Assembly (NCBI GenBank): GCA_949825065.1 | Contig: OX463844.1 | Location: forward strand, 3,439,387 to 3,503,386 | Length of the DNA: 64,000 nt | Source of the DNA: Odontocerum albicorne | Lineage: Eukaryota > Arthropoda > Insecta > Trichoptera > Odontoceridae | Direction: 5' to 3' | Shown: piece by piece, positions 54,883-64,000 of the stretch | How positions within the stretch are numbered: position 1 is the stretch's first letter | Layout of the letters: every line of letters starts with the position of its first letter | Notes under the pieces: model-generated | Databases searched by the model: none | What the model saw: only the letters and a program-made list of their open reading frames with translations | Told to the model about the DNA's origin: nothing | Made by a program: the position numbers and the translations under genes

Positions 54883-55421
54883 AAAAATAACAAAAACTTT
54901 TGCTTTTCTCTTAACTTTTTGTTCATTTCTTGAATATTTAAAAAAAAAATAATAATAAGCTTTTCAAAAGCTTTGTATTGAAGCACAACAAGAAAACACT
55001 GAAAACACTTGAAAGACAAACAAAACCATTAAAAACAAGTATAAATTTAAGCTTTAACCTTTGTTAACACTTAGCATACTAATCGTATGGCGCTTCCTGA
55101 GCTCACACCTCCGCAAAGTACAAATAGGTACTGCTTAGGCGGCCAATTAGAGAAAATAACAAAAACTTTTGCTTTTCTCTTAACTTTTTGTTCATTTCTT
55201 GAATATTTAAAAAAAAAATAATAATAAGCTTTTCAAAAGCTTTGTATTGAAGCACAACAAGAAAACACTGAAAACACTTGAAAGACAAACAAAACCATTA
55301 AAAACAAGTATAAATTTAAGCTTTAACCTTTGTTAACACTTAGCATACTAATCGTATGGCGCTTCCTGAGCTCACACCTCCGCAAAGTACAAATAGGTAC
55401 TGCTTAGGCGGCCAATTAGAG
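54883..55421. repeat. perfect 269-bp tandem duplication
   Basis: 54883-55151 and 55152-55420 are identical as read, including a run of 10 A and AATAATAATAAGC. It includes TTCCTGAGCTCACACCTCCG and TACTGCTTAGGCGGCCAATT. Either very recent or an assembly artefact. No gene is recognised inside. Confidence 0.95.
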
Positions 55422-55679
55422 TTCGTGTAGAAAGAACTGATTAAGATAAAACCTGTTTTTAAATGAGATTCGAGAGCGAAAGCTTAGCAAAAAATAAAGT
55501 CGATACATGCTGTACACGGTTCAACTAAAACTTACCCTTTCAGCTAGTTACGAATACGTTGCTATATTCTTAATGAGAGCTTTTTTTTCTAATACAATTT
55601 GGATAGAATATTATCGAAATCAATTTGCAATGATTAATCTACGTATCAATTATTAATCTAGTTACTAACATTAATCTAG

Positions 55680-55895
55680 ACGACCTCAGTGGCCTAGTTG
55701 GTAAGATGCTTGTCTTTCTCGAAGGTTGGGGGTTCAATCCTCGCTGGAACCCATATTTAAAAAAAAAAGGTTTCCAGTCTGGTTTTCACTTAAGACCTCT
55801 TGACCATCTTTTTGGTTGATTGAAAGAGATTGTCACATGGCAATTAGTCAGCCAGGTAGTACTGCATACAATGAAAGTGTAATATATTACAATAC
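55680..55895 (+). mobile_element. SINE A, full-length copy
   Basis: Head GACCTCAGTGGCCTAGTTGG with B-box GGTTCAATCC, body GTTTCCAGTCTGGTTTTCAC, tail GATTGTCACATGGCAATTAG and TACTGCATACAATGAAAGTG ending in TATTACAATAC. Most complete SINE A in the window. Confidence 0.8.
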
Positions 55896-56324
55896 AAATA
55901 CTATACAATAATCTAGATGATGTCAATGCAGTGACTTTGGAACCAGTTATCAACTACTATTTAAGTCGATCCTTCATTGGCATGTTTTGAAAATATGAAA
56001 AATAATAAAATTCAATTTATATAATGCCATTTAGATAGTTTATTTCCCTCAAGGGTTCTCTAACTCAGGATTTGAACCCACTGATAAATTTTGATGAGAA
56101 CTCCCAAAAAGGATCGTTTTTAAGTGCTACCTAAAGCTACACACGGCACCCAAATCTATGCCACTATGAGAAAACTTTGTTATAATACACCACCCTATTG
56201 GATTGATTTGAAAATCAATTTATTAGATGAAGAAGAAATCGACTTCAAAGTTCAACTGCTCTCCAAAGAATCATCCCTTAGACACATTCAAAAGATACAA
56301 CGAGGATATTCCTTTGAAAACGCT

Positions 56325-56395
56325 GTTAATTATCAACACATTGTGTTACGTGTTTCATCCCTGATTTTCCTTCTCTCTTCAGTGTTCTTTATCTC
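56325..56395 (+). mobile_element. LINE A 3' UTR scrap
   Basis: GTTACGTGTTTCATCCCTGA followed by TTTTCCTTCTCTCTTCA parallels 35915-35950. Confidence 0.4.
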
Positions 56396-56647
56396 ACTTT
56401 TATTGTTGTTATTAAAATTATTAATTTAGACAAAATAATATTAATTTTAATTTTTTGACAATTTTATTTATTTTATTAACTTGTGTCTTGATACCAGGAA
56501 GATTAAATGACTGAATGAAAATATAATACATTGCCTTCTATAACCTTTCGTAGAAGTTAAACATTAAATACAATAATTTGGCAAAATTTTATGGATAAAC
56601 AAGAGATCTTATCTCATAAAAAAACCGTCACATGTGTTTTATAGCCA

Positions 56648-56875
<228 letters not shown>

Positions 56876-57089
56876 TGTAATCATTTGAATTCATGAATAA
56901 AATAAGATTAAAACACTTTATTTTCTTCGCCTATATTTTTAGGAATATTACGTTACAAGGTTCAAAAGTTTCCGCCTCAAGGATAAAGAAAAAATAATGG
57001 AAATAAATCGTTTAATTTTTGTGGGGTTTTTCTCTCGTTTCGAAAGAAACTTGATAATCGCGCGACATTTAATTTCAGAATATAACGAA

Positions 57090-57430
57090 ATAACACTCGG
57101 AGGGAGAATATATGACAGAATACGGAATGAAATGATTAGGGATTTATGTGAACTTAAGGCTGATTTGTTAAATACGATGAAGAAGATCACTCTGAAATGA
57201 TTTGGGTATATGGAATAAATGATTTGGATATATGGAATAAATGATTTGGGTATATGGAATAAATGATTGAAGAAAGACTAACAAAACATATATACAGTGC
57301 AAATGTGAGTGGAAGGCGTGGTAGAGGAAGACCAAGGAAAGTATAGTTGGATCAAATCAATGATTATCTGAAAGAACGAAAAGCAGAAAGTAATACAAAT
57401 CGTTAAAAGTCAGAGAATAGATTCAACAAT
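57090..57430 (+). mobile_element. LINE B fragment with a local 25-bp triplication
   Basis: The YDRIRNEMIRDLCELKADLL region (57110-57170) is well kept. The following 'KWFGH-ERMN' stretch is replaced by three copies of AATGATTTGG(G/A)TATATGGAAT (57196-57268). Then GTGGAAGGCGTGGTAGAGGA and the DQ(I/V)N region. Confidence 0.8.
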
Positions 57431-57539
57431 ATGTACGAGTATTTGAGTTTTGAAACAGTAAATGACTTTCACTATGCTGGCAATTTATTAATGTTCAGCA
57501 CAACAAGGAGTAAATAGCAGAATATAGAGCCAAAAAACG

Positions 57540-58075
57540 TTAAACTGTTCTTCTTCTAGATCTTGCGATCTGTTTAAACAGGATTTCAGTTTTGGTCCTG
57601 TGACGAAGATGTCCAACTTTTTCTCCATCTCTTTGGTGGACGTCCCGGTGGTCGACGACCCTCTAGAATCTCGTGCATTACAATCTTAGGTATTCTCGCG
57701 GGGCCCATCCTCTCAACGTGGTCCCTCCAGAATCGTCTTCTCTGCCTACTCCATCTCTCAATTTTACAACTTCGGCGGATTTCCTCATTAGGTATTCTAT
57801 CTCTAAGGGTTCTTCCTACGATAGGCCGCAGTGTTTTCATTTCTGTTGTTCTGAGGAGGTGTTTCGTTCTTACAGAGTCTGCTCTTGCTTCAATTCCGTA
57901 AGTCATAACAGGTCTTATGCATGTTTAGTATATTCTGACTTTGCTTTCCACCAACATGTGTTTATTGCCCCAGACAGTGTTCCTCAGGCATCCGGAGATA
58001 ACTGCTGCTTTATTGGTCTGTTCTTTGACTTCATTATACAGATCGTTGTGGCTTGTTAGATATCTCCACACCCAG
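57540..58075 (-). mobile_element. non-LTR retrotransposon ORF2 C-terminus (Jockey/RTE-like)
   Basis: Minus strand, 58075 down: GCLRNTVWGNKHMLVESKVR, RPVMTYGIEARADSVRTKHL, LRTTEMKTLRPIVGRTLRDR, IPNEEIRRSCKIERWSRQRR, RFWRDHVERMGPARIPKIVM and GRRPPGRPPKRW. It is the classical region after the reverse transcriptase (S-VR-Y-T-VRP-MTYG-E ... K-LR-I-G-T--DR-RNE-IR ... W--H--RM ... GRPP-RW), open over 106 codons (57906-57586). A late stop and lost 3' UTR make it a fragment. Fairly young by its intact reading. Confidence 0.88.
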
Positions 58076-58104
58076 GTATTTAAACTGTTCATAATATTAA
58101 AAGG

Positions 58105-58535
58105 AAGATTTATATAGCGCCGTTAAAAGATCAAACTATACTCAAGGACACTTTACCTCAGGATATGAACCCACTTATAAATTTTGATAAAATCTCCCAA
58201 AAAGGATTGTCTTTAAACGTACTTCCTTAAGTAATAAATAAATAAATATGAGTTTAGTGATAGCAACATAACATAGTTTGTATATAATATATTTAAATAC
58301 ACTTCAAAAACACATAAATTGCTGAAAATACATTAAAGACAGAAGCTATCAAAAGGTCTGGGCTCATCTAATAACATCCCCTCGGCCGAGATACACCCCA
58401 CCAATATAGGACGAGACCAGCCACGGGGACACCAAATGTTTTTCAGTCCACACCCTGCACACGCCATCCATATCTCTAACATAAGAAGGCATACCATTCC
58501 ATGCCACAGCACCAGCAACGGTAAAAATTGGATAA
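58105..58535 (-). mobile_element. LINE F fragment split by element G
   Basis: 58105-58231 and 58457-58535 are one LINE F copy on the minus strand. The distal part encodes FTVAGAVAWNGMPSYVRDMD (58530-58460), a WN-(L/M)P-R motif as at CR1/L2-type ORF2 ends. Confidence 0.75.
58232..58456 (-). mobile_element. element G, second copy
   Basis: Inverted match to 54001-54232 along its whole length (AATAAATAAATAAATATGAG ... TTTTTCAGTCCACACCC). Confidence 0.75.
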
Positions 58536-58788
58536 TAATACCTAACTGTGACTAGTTATCAAGGACTAAATAGAGAAAGAATTTAAGTTAGACATGTTGA
58601 AAATAATAAGGCTCCTTACCCTTGCAACAGGATATGTCTATCACAAATTGGTTTACACTGTCATTTCCGGTGGCACTAACGTCAAGTACCACGATCCCCA
58701 ATTTTGTTTTGTGCTTTCTATTGTACTCGTCCCGGGTAGTGGGCATTCATTCATTCGTTCAATTTGTTATACACTCTAGGCGCTAATA
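58536..58788. other. unassigned sequence
   Basis: No recognised gene or repeat. Confidence 0.4.
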
Positions 58789-58970
58789 ATTGAATGGCGT
58801 TTTGGTAAAGACGTACAAGTCATCAATTACTTATTTGTCAGTTTGAAGTTTTGCAACACTTGTATTCTTGGAATACTGGAATGTATTAGTAAAATACAAG
58901 TGTTGAAAAACTTCAAACTGAGAAATAAATAATTGATGACATATACCTCTTTACCAAAACGACATTCAAT
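58789..58970. mobile_element. foldback MITE with ~78-bp arms
   Basis: ATTGAATGGCGTTTTGGTAA on the left mirrors TTACCAAAACGACATTCAAT on the right; arms extend through TCATCAATTA and AACACTTGTATT to a ~25-bp centre. No coding content. Superfamily unknown. Confidence 0.82.
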
Positions 58971-59039
58971 GTATGATGCCCTTGGCCATTCATAGATCAT
59001 TTTTGATATTAATGTTTTTCAATGAAATATTTTTAAAAC

Positions 59040-59165
59040 AGAAAGGAAAGTTGTATGAGAAGGTGTATGGATGTAGAAGAGGCAAATGGTTTGTGTCAAC
59101 ATATTAAAGTATGACGCTCTCTCCTCTCTGTCTATCCTGATAAGGAAAAGGCTGGATGGTATGTA
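59040..59165 (+). mobile_element. LINE B 3' end
   Basis: GTTGTATGAGAAGGTGTATG to TGATAAGGAAAAGGCTGGAT. Confidence 0.7.
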
Positions 59166-60734
59166 TTAATAAACGAACTAACACGTCTTATTTCGTCTAT
59201 ATTTGACATACTAAGGAGGGAAGGGGTATTATAGTCGTATTTTAACTGTAACATCGCCCGACTATGCGTTAGGCATGTTTATCTGCCCATTCATGTTCTA
59301 GCTAGTTATACTCAAGAAAATGTAGCATGGTTCCTGTGACGTTTGAAATGTCATGTCTCAAAGGGATGGTGTAAAATCGTTTTTTTTTTTCATAAATCGA
59401 AAAATTGTTTTTTTCTAAACGGACGTTTTCATTCCTAATTTTCATAACACTGACTTTCTAATGTATTGTATGATTTGTATCTATCTTTAAATAGGCCAAG
59501 ATCCACTATGAATACTAAATACGAACATTTAATTTTAGATATAAAAAAATCGAAAATCCAACTATCGTATACCCCATCCCTAGCCAATGCAGTTTAACGT
59601 AGTGACTTTTGACAAACGTCACCAAATATGATTTGATTTTAACAAACTGCCACATTTTTGCTAATTTGTAACAAGATGTATTAATTTGTCATTATTGTTA
59701 GTTTTATGTAATGTATTTACGTAAATAACTTGCTGTTTATTAGAATCGAGGCATATATTAAAGTTGATAAAATAATTAAAATAACTGAACGTCGTTACAA
59801 GGTTGTATTGGGGCAAATTTGTCAAACGTCACAAGGACCATGTTACATTTTCTTTAGTATAACGCCAATTTTTTTAAAACTTTTTGGTTCTATGTACATT
59901 TCAACATACACTGTGTCCAGGTGAGTTAATCCATCCAAAATGTGACTTGTGTTACACTGTCCATGGTATTATGGAGAATAAAGTAAGAATATTTATTTAA
60001 TTATGTTTTTTATTGACTATTAAAATCTACAAAGTGACGCTTAAACTATAATATTATATTTAAAGAAATCTGAAATCTACCTTTATTGAATACCGTTTCT
60101 TTTTTAGTGTTTTCCTGAAACTGAATTTCGATATTATTAAATCAAGAAACGTCATTTCTGAGGGTTTCATATAAAGGCTGAGCCGAACAACAAAAACGTC
60201 GATCGGAAATGGTTTCATAACCAATTTAAATTATTCATTCTCGAATAAAACTTTTTTAAATGTACTTTTACAAAAGAATATTGGGAAAATGCCGCCAGAC
60301 CTTGATGAAAGGCTTCCTTGAACTCTTGTGCTTTTCAATAAAGGCTTTATCGGAAAATAGCATTGAACTCCAGTTCCGGTGCAATGCGCCTACAACCTAA
60401 GATTCAATCAATTTTGATAGAAAGTAGGACATTATATTCGTTTCGAAAACCTAAAAGTACGATTGTAGGTTTTGTTATAATCACGAAAGATAATGTCAGT
60501 CAATTTTACTTGTGTCCGTAATAACGGTTTGAGTCAAATTGTTACACGTTTATAATTATTTATGAGATAATTTTATGTTTTTTTTTCAGCATATTAATTT
60601 AAAAACAGTTTGTAAATACACTTTCCGGTATATTGGTTCTTATTAAACATTATAACTCGAATTTGTGAAAATTTAAAAGTAAAATAAATATTTTATGAAA
60701 AGGGGTTCTTAAATATAATGTCATATAAGAACAT
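59166..60734. other. unassigned AT-rich sequence
   Basis: About 1.5 kb with no recognised gene, repeat or motif; the longest such stretch in the window. Confidence 0.45.
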
Positions 60735-61440
60735 ATACATAGGTATGTTAGCAAAAAAACCTCAGCCCATATTTTACGTGTTCTTTAATATCACACAATA
60801 TTTATGTAAGGGGAGGCAGAGAGGACATATATCTAAGCTTTTCTATCCATTCACACAGCTCTCCCTTCGTCCAAATCCATACATTTATTGAATTACCGAC
60901 ACAACAGTGTATTTTATGGTAGTACATAGTTAGCAAAAAAACCTCAGCCCATATTTTATGTGTTCTATAATATCACATAATATTTCTTTAAGGGTAGGCA
61001 GAGAGGACATATATCTAAGCTTTTCTATCCATTCACACAGCTCTCCCTTCGTCCAAATCCATATATTTATTTAATTACCGACACAACAGTGTATTTTATG
61101 GTAGTACATAGTTAGCAAAAAAACCTCAGCCCATATTTTACGTGTTCTTTATCACATATCACATAATATTTCTTTAAGGGTAGGCAGAGATGACATATAT
61201 CTAAGCTTTTCTATCCATTCACACAGCTCTTCCTTCGTCTAAATCCATATATTATATTTATTTAATTACCGACACAACAGTGTATTTTATGGTAGTACAT
61301 AGTTAGCAAAAAAAACCTCAGCTCATATTTTACGTGTTCTTTAATATCCAATAATATTCCTTTTAGGGAAGGCAGATATGACATATATCCAAGCTTTTCT
61401 ATCCATTCACACAGCTCTCCCTTCGTCCAAATACACATAT
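60735..61440. repeat. ~180-bp tandem repeat, four units
   Basis: Each unit contains GTTAGCAAAAAAACCTCAGC, GTAGGCAGAGAGGACATATA, TCTATCCATTCACACAGCTC and CGACACAACAGTGTATTTTA. A unit is composed of the inverted ends of LINE B and LINE D, so the array arose by amplifying a LINE-LINE junction. Confidence 0.88.
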
Positions 61441-61459
61441 TTATTTATTTATTTAATTA

Positions 61460-61960
61460 TTTAATTAACGACACAACAGTGTATTTTATATACAAATGAA
61501 CATATGACAAGTTATACAAGTACTTCAAATTATTGACTAAAAATACAAAACTTTGTCTTAAACTAACATGTACATGGAGATACAAAAAGCAGTAGTAATA
61601 ATAAATTACAAAGTCATTGTTTAAAATGATATTAATATGTATATTTAAGTTCAATATATGTTATGTTTGTATACCACAAAATATTACCAAACTTTACCTA
61701 TTACAATAGAATTACGTAATTGTCGAAGACTTGTTTTATAGTGGTTAATTTGAATCGCAATTTGATTCTGCTTCAGTGTCCATGACTCCATTCTACAATA
61801 TATAGAAGAGATGAGAAGTCGCAGAACAATACGCATTTCCAATTCCAATATCAGATCTTGGTGTGTAAAAAAAGGTTTCATTTTAATGAAAGAGCTTCTC
61901 GTTTTGTCTATCGTTGCATTAATTTGATCCTTTTTTCGTTTATCATAAAAAGCCTGGAAA
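61460..61960 (-). mobile_element. LINE D 3' part with ORF2 remnant
   Basis: The minus strand from ~61881 encodes FTHQDLILELEMRIVLRLLI and CRMESWTLKQNQIAIQI (YG-ESWTL-type motif), then NHYKTSLRQLRNSIVIGKVW and a stop at 61684; the 3' UTR follows to the ACACAACAGTGT end. Confidence 0.72.
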
Positions 61961-62024
61961 TTAATTAAATCCTATGTCTAGCCCTATTGCCCAAACACCA
62001 ATTGTTGATTAGATATGGTATATA

Positions 62025-62340
62025 CAAACACACATTCACGCCGTCTTCCTGTCGAGGTAGGCCGAAAGGAGAGAACACCAACTTTTCCAATTGCAACACA
62101 CATCTTTCGTCTATTATACACCTTCTCATATAGTTCCTACGATTTCTCTGACTTTTTACCTTTCCTTATTCCAAAATATCATACACTTGATCAAATCACA
62201 CTTTCCTTGGTCTTCCTTTGCTATTGCTTTCATTCATATTTGTACTATATATTTTTTTGTTAGTATTTCTCCATTCCACGTGCTCAAACCATATCAGAGC
62301 GCCCTTCGTCTTACTCTACACATCAGTATTTTGTTCACAT
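62025..62340 (-). mobile_element. LINE B fragment (minus strand)
   Basis: Reverse complement carries the 3' region, the DQVN-like stretch (62180-62210) and the FGHVERMN-like stretch (62270-62300), then runs straight into the minisatellite. Confidence 0.68.
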
Positions 62341-62835
62341 AGCACTGAACATATCCATTCTTATACCTACTACAAAATATTTAGTTCACATAGCACTGAA
62401 AATATCCATTCTTATACTTACTACAAAATATTTAGTTCACATAGCACTAAACATATCCATTCTTATACCTACTACAAAATATCTAGTTCATATAGCACTG
62501 AACATATCCATTCTTATACCTACTAAAAATATTTAGTTCACATAGCACTGAACATATCCATTCTTATACCTACTAAAAAATATTTATTTCACATAGCACT
62601 GAACATATCCATTCTTCTACCTACTAAAAATATTTAGTTCACATAGCACTGAACATATCCATTCTTATACCTACTAAAAATATTTAGTTCACATAGCACT
62701 GAATATATCCATTCTTATACCTACTAAAAATATTTAGTTCACATAGCACTGAACATATCCATTCTTATACCTACTAAAAATATTTAGTTCACATAGCACT
62801 GAATATATCCATTCTTATACCTACTACAAAATATG
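62336..62835. repeat. ~50-bp minisatellite, about ten units
   Basis: CACATAGCACTGAACATATC followed by CATTCTTATACCTACTA(C)AA(A)ATATTTAGTT, unit length 50-52 bp. Units in the first third keep 52 bp with ACAAAA; later ones are 50 bp. Confidence 0.93.
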
Positions 62836-63287
62836 TTTAAATTTTTTTTGTGAAAAACTTGAAATGATAGATTTACGAGTATGTTATTAGTTACTTTAAA
62901 GTACGAGTTTCTTAGCCTGAATTCCCAGTCTTAAGTCAAGCGTTTTACAACTTGGGTAAGGAGTCATTAAACGATAAAGTATTAATAAAGAATCGTAAAA
63001 AAAACATCATCGTCGTATTGCCTTATATTAAAAATACCTTAACATGAAACTGAAAACGATATGTCGGAATAGTTTACAAAAAAAATCAGAAGGTTGACAT
63101 GAACGGTAATAAATTTTGCTGTAAAATTATTCGGCAGACGAATTTTTTTAGAATAATGACAGTTTCTCGTGCGACCTGGCGATATTCTGGTGGAATAAAT
63201 CACCCTTGCAATACGAGTTGCCACTAAGAAGGGTTACACACGAACACCGTGTGACGCTGTCGCCTCGCCTTCCACTACTTGACAGTC
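62836..63287. other. unassigned AT-rich sequence
   Basis: No recognised gene or repeat. TACGAGTA at 62874-62881. Confidence 0.4.
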
Positions 63288-63375
63288 CACGTGGTATAGT
63301 CATGAAACGCTTATCTTCCACACTTGGGTCATGGGATCGATTCCTGATGGGAACTGAATTTATATATTTATTTTT
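63288..63375 (+). mobile_element. tRNA-like SINE head
   Basis: TCCACGTGGTATAGTCATGA (A-box-like) and GGGATCGATTCCTGATGGGA (B-box region). The body downstream is not recognised. Confidence 0.5.
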
Positions 63376-63479
63376 TTAATGTTGAAAAATAGACACTTAT
63401 TCAGGCCATCAAATATAATATAAACTAGAAACTTTTGAAAAATTAAAAAAATGAAAATGATGAGTATTTCATGGGTTCT

Positions 63480-63730
63480 ATTTCCTGGCGCTCATTCGAT
63501 ATTTCATCAGTCAAATTTCTCCAGGTTATTTGGCACGTGTCTGGAAATGTGTCAGAATACGCTGGGGTTACATTGATGACAGTCGTATCATCACATTTGA
63601 CATCAGGACTGTGGAGACGTTCGTTCTTTTGGCGGGATTCTCAGCATCCGACGAAACAATGTCCAAAAGGAAATTATTTTTGCACGTTCTCAGGTTTTAT
63701 CGTTCATGTTTCAGCGCCATATTAGAATAG
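63480..63730 (+). mobile_element. possible BEL/Pao retrotransposon pol fragment
   Basis: In one plus frame the translation reads CVRIRWGYIDDSRIITFDIR, then SKRKLFLHVLRFYRSCFSAI, to a stop at 63730. The layout resembles the linker after the reverse transcriptase of BEL/Pao pol (a '-LGL-W---DD---F-' stretch followed by 'TKR-VL----RIFDPLG'), with the DPLG part degraded to RSCF. Only about 80 codons. It could be a chance resemblance. Confidence 0.35.
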
Positions 63731-63991
63731 GAAAGATTCAAGTTCGGACTGATTTTTTTTGGTACGATTAGAAATACCATGATTTCTCCATAGCATTTAA
63801 GGGAATTTGTATCCGACTCTTTATTTTTTACACCTGCTTTCTGCACCAATCGAGGAACCATCGAATATAAAATATTACATCCCTTCTAGGCCACTTAATC
63901 TGCCTGAGGGATATTGGCTCAATCTACTATTATGAGCTTTTTTGGTTTAATTTTGTAAGGTACGGTGTTTAAAGGTTCAATGAACAATATA

Positions 63992-64000
63992 AAGGGTCTT
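63992..64000. mobile_element. terminus of a Tc1/mariner-class element at the right edge
   Basis: TA (63990-63991) followed by AAGGGTCTT, identical to the first nine bases of the element at 8589. The rest lies outside the window. Confidence 0.45.

Larger units (their letters stand above)
53915..56313. repeat. long inverted duplication of LINE F sequence
   Basis: Left arm 53915-54570 and right arm 55900-56313 are reverse complements over ~400 bp of matched sequence, after removing the 232-bp insertion at 54001-54232. Shared blocks include AGTTGAACTTTGAAGTCGAT, CAAAATTTATCAG and CCAAAGTCACTGCATTGACA. The arms flank the tandem duplication and a SINE A. Confidence 0.82.

Noticed and set aside
62336..62835. 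CRISPR array or coding repeat
   Set aside because: No unique spacers; simple minisatellite.

Overview
The window looks like accessory DNA from an AT-rich insect nuclear genome, most likely a moth or butterfly. That assignment is an inference. It rests on low GC, many 5'-truncated LINE ends with AATAAATA-type tails, tRNA-derived SINEs, mariner, hAT and piggyBac-type elements, and the absence of bacterial-style operons or long open reading frames. No complete host gene is visible. Nearly everything recognisable is transposon debris, at least a dozen LINE/SINE families and several DNA-transposon families, with nested insertions and locally amplified minisatellites.

Layout. 1-13 kb: end of an LTR element (1-37), LINE and SINE fragments, a 252-bp foldback element (3325-3576), a piggyBac-type MITE (6761-7348), a hAT MITE (8273-8576) almost touching a Tc1/mariner-class relic (8589-9159), and a large palindrome (12200-12372). 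13-17 kb: a 4-unit tandem repeat split by an LTR/gag fragment, a second piggyBac-type MITE, and the one candidate host exon (16508-16923), which encodes a signal peptide and ends in a consensus splice donor. 17-30 kb: an in-frame 48-bp minisatellite, mariner relics at 23106-23628 and 25349-26270, a hAT MITE at 27853-28247 and many fragments of one abundant LINE ('LINE B'). 30-45 kb: a full SINE, a GACTCC-rich element, a tandem SINE array, nested LINEs (35.5-36.3 kb), a third mariner relic inside LINE B (39445-40368), and a three-level nest at 43.6-44.6 kb (LINE F, piggyBac-type MITE, copia-like solo LTR). 45-64 kb: a possible LTR pair partner, a hAT relic with transposase C-terminus (49936-50581), two ~270-bp tandem duplications, a long inverted duplication (53.9-56.3 kb), a (TA)109 tract, further LINE pieces and minisatellites, and the terminus of another Tc1/mariner element at the right edge.

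The most interesting signal is a dispersed octamer, TACGAGTA/TACTCGTA, found at least 23 times where composition alone predicts only a few. Comparing repeat copies within the window shows it arises as a 6-bp insertion at a TA: the empty copies read TA and the filled copies read TA-CGAG-TA. That is the structure of the footprint reported for excision of Minos-type Tc1 transposons. The window may therefore record massive past cut-and-paste activity of an element that itself is absent here.

Because the genes seen are almost all broken transposon genes, there is no pathway to describe. The candidate signal-peptide exon suggests that part of the window is intronic or 5' sequence of a long-intron gene for a secreted or membrane protein. 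LINE family letters (A-G) and SINE A/B are labels used only here.
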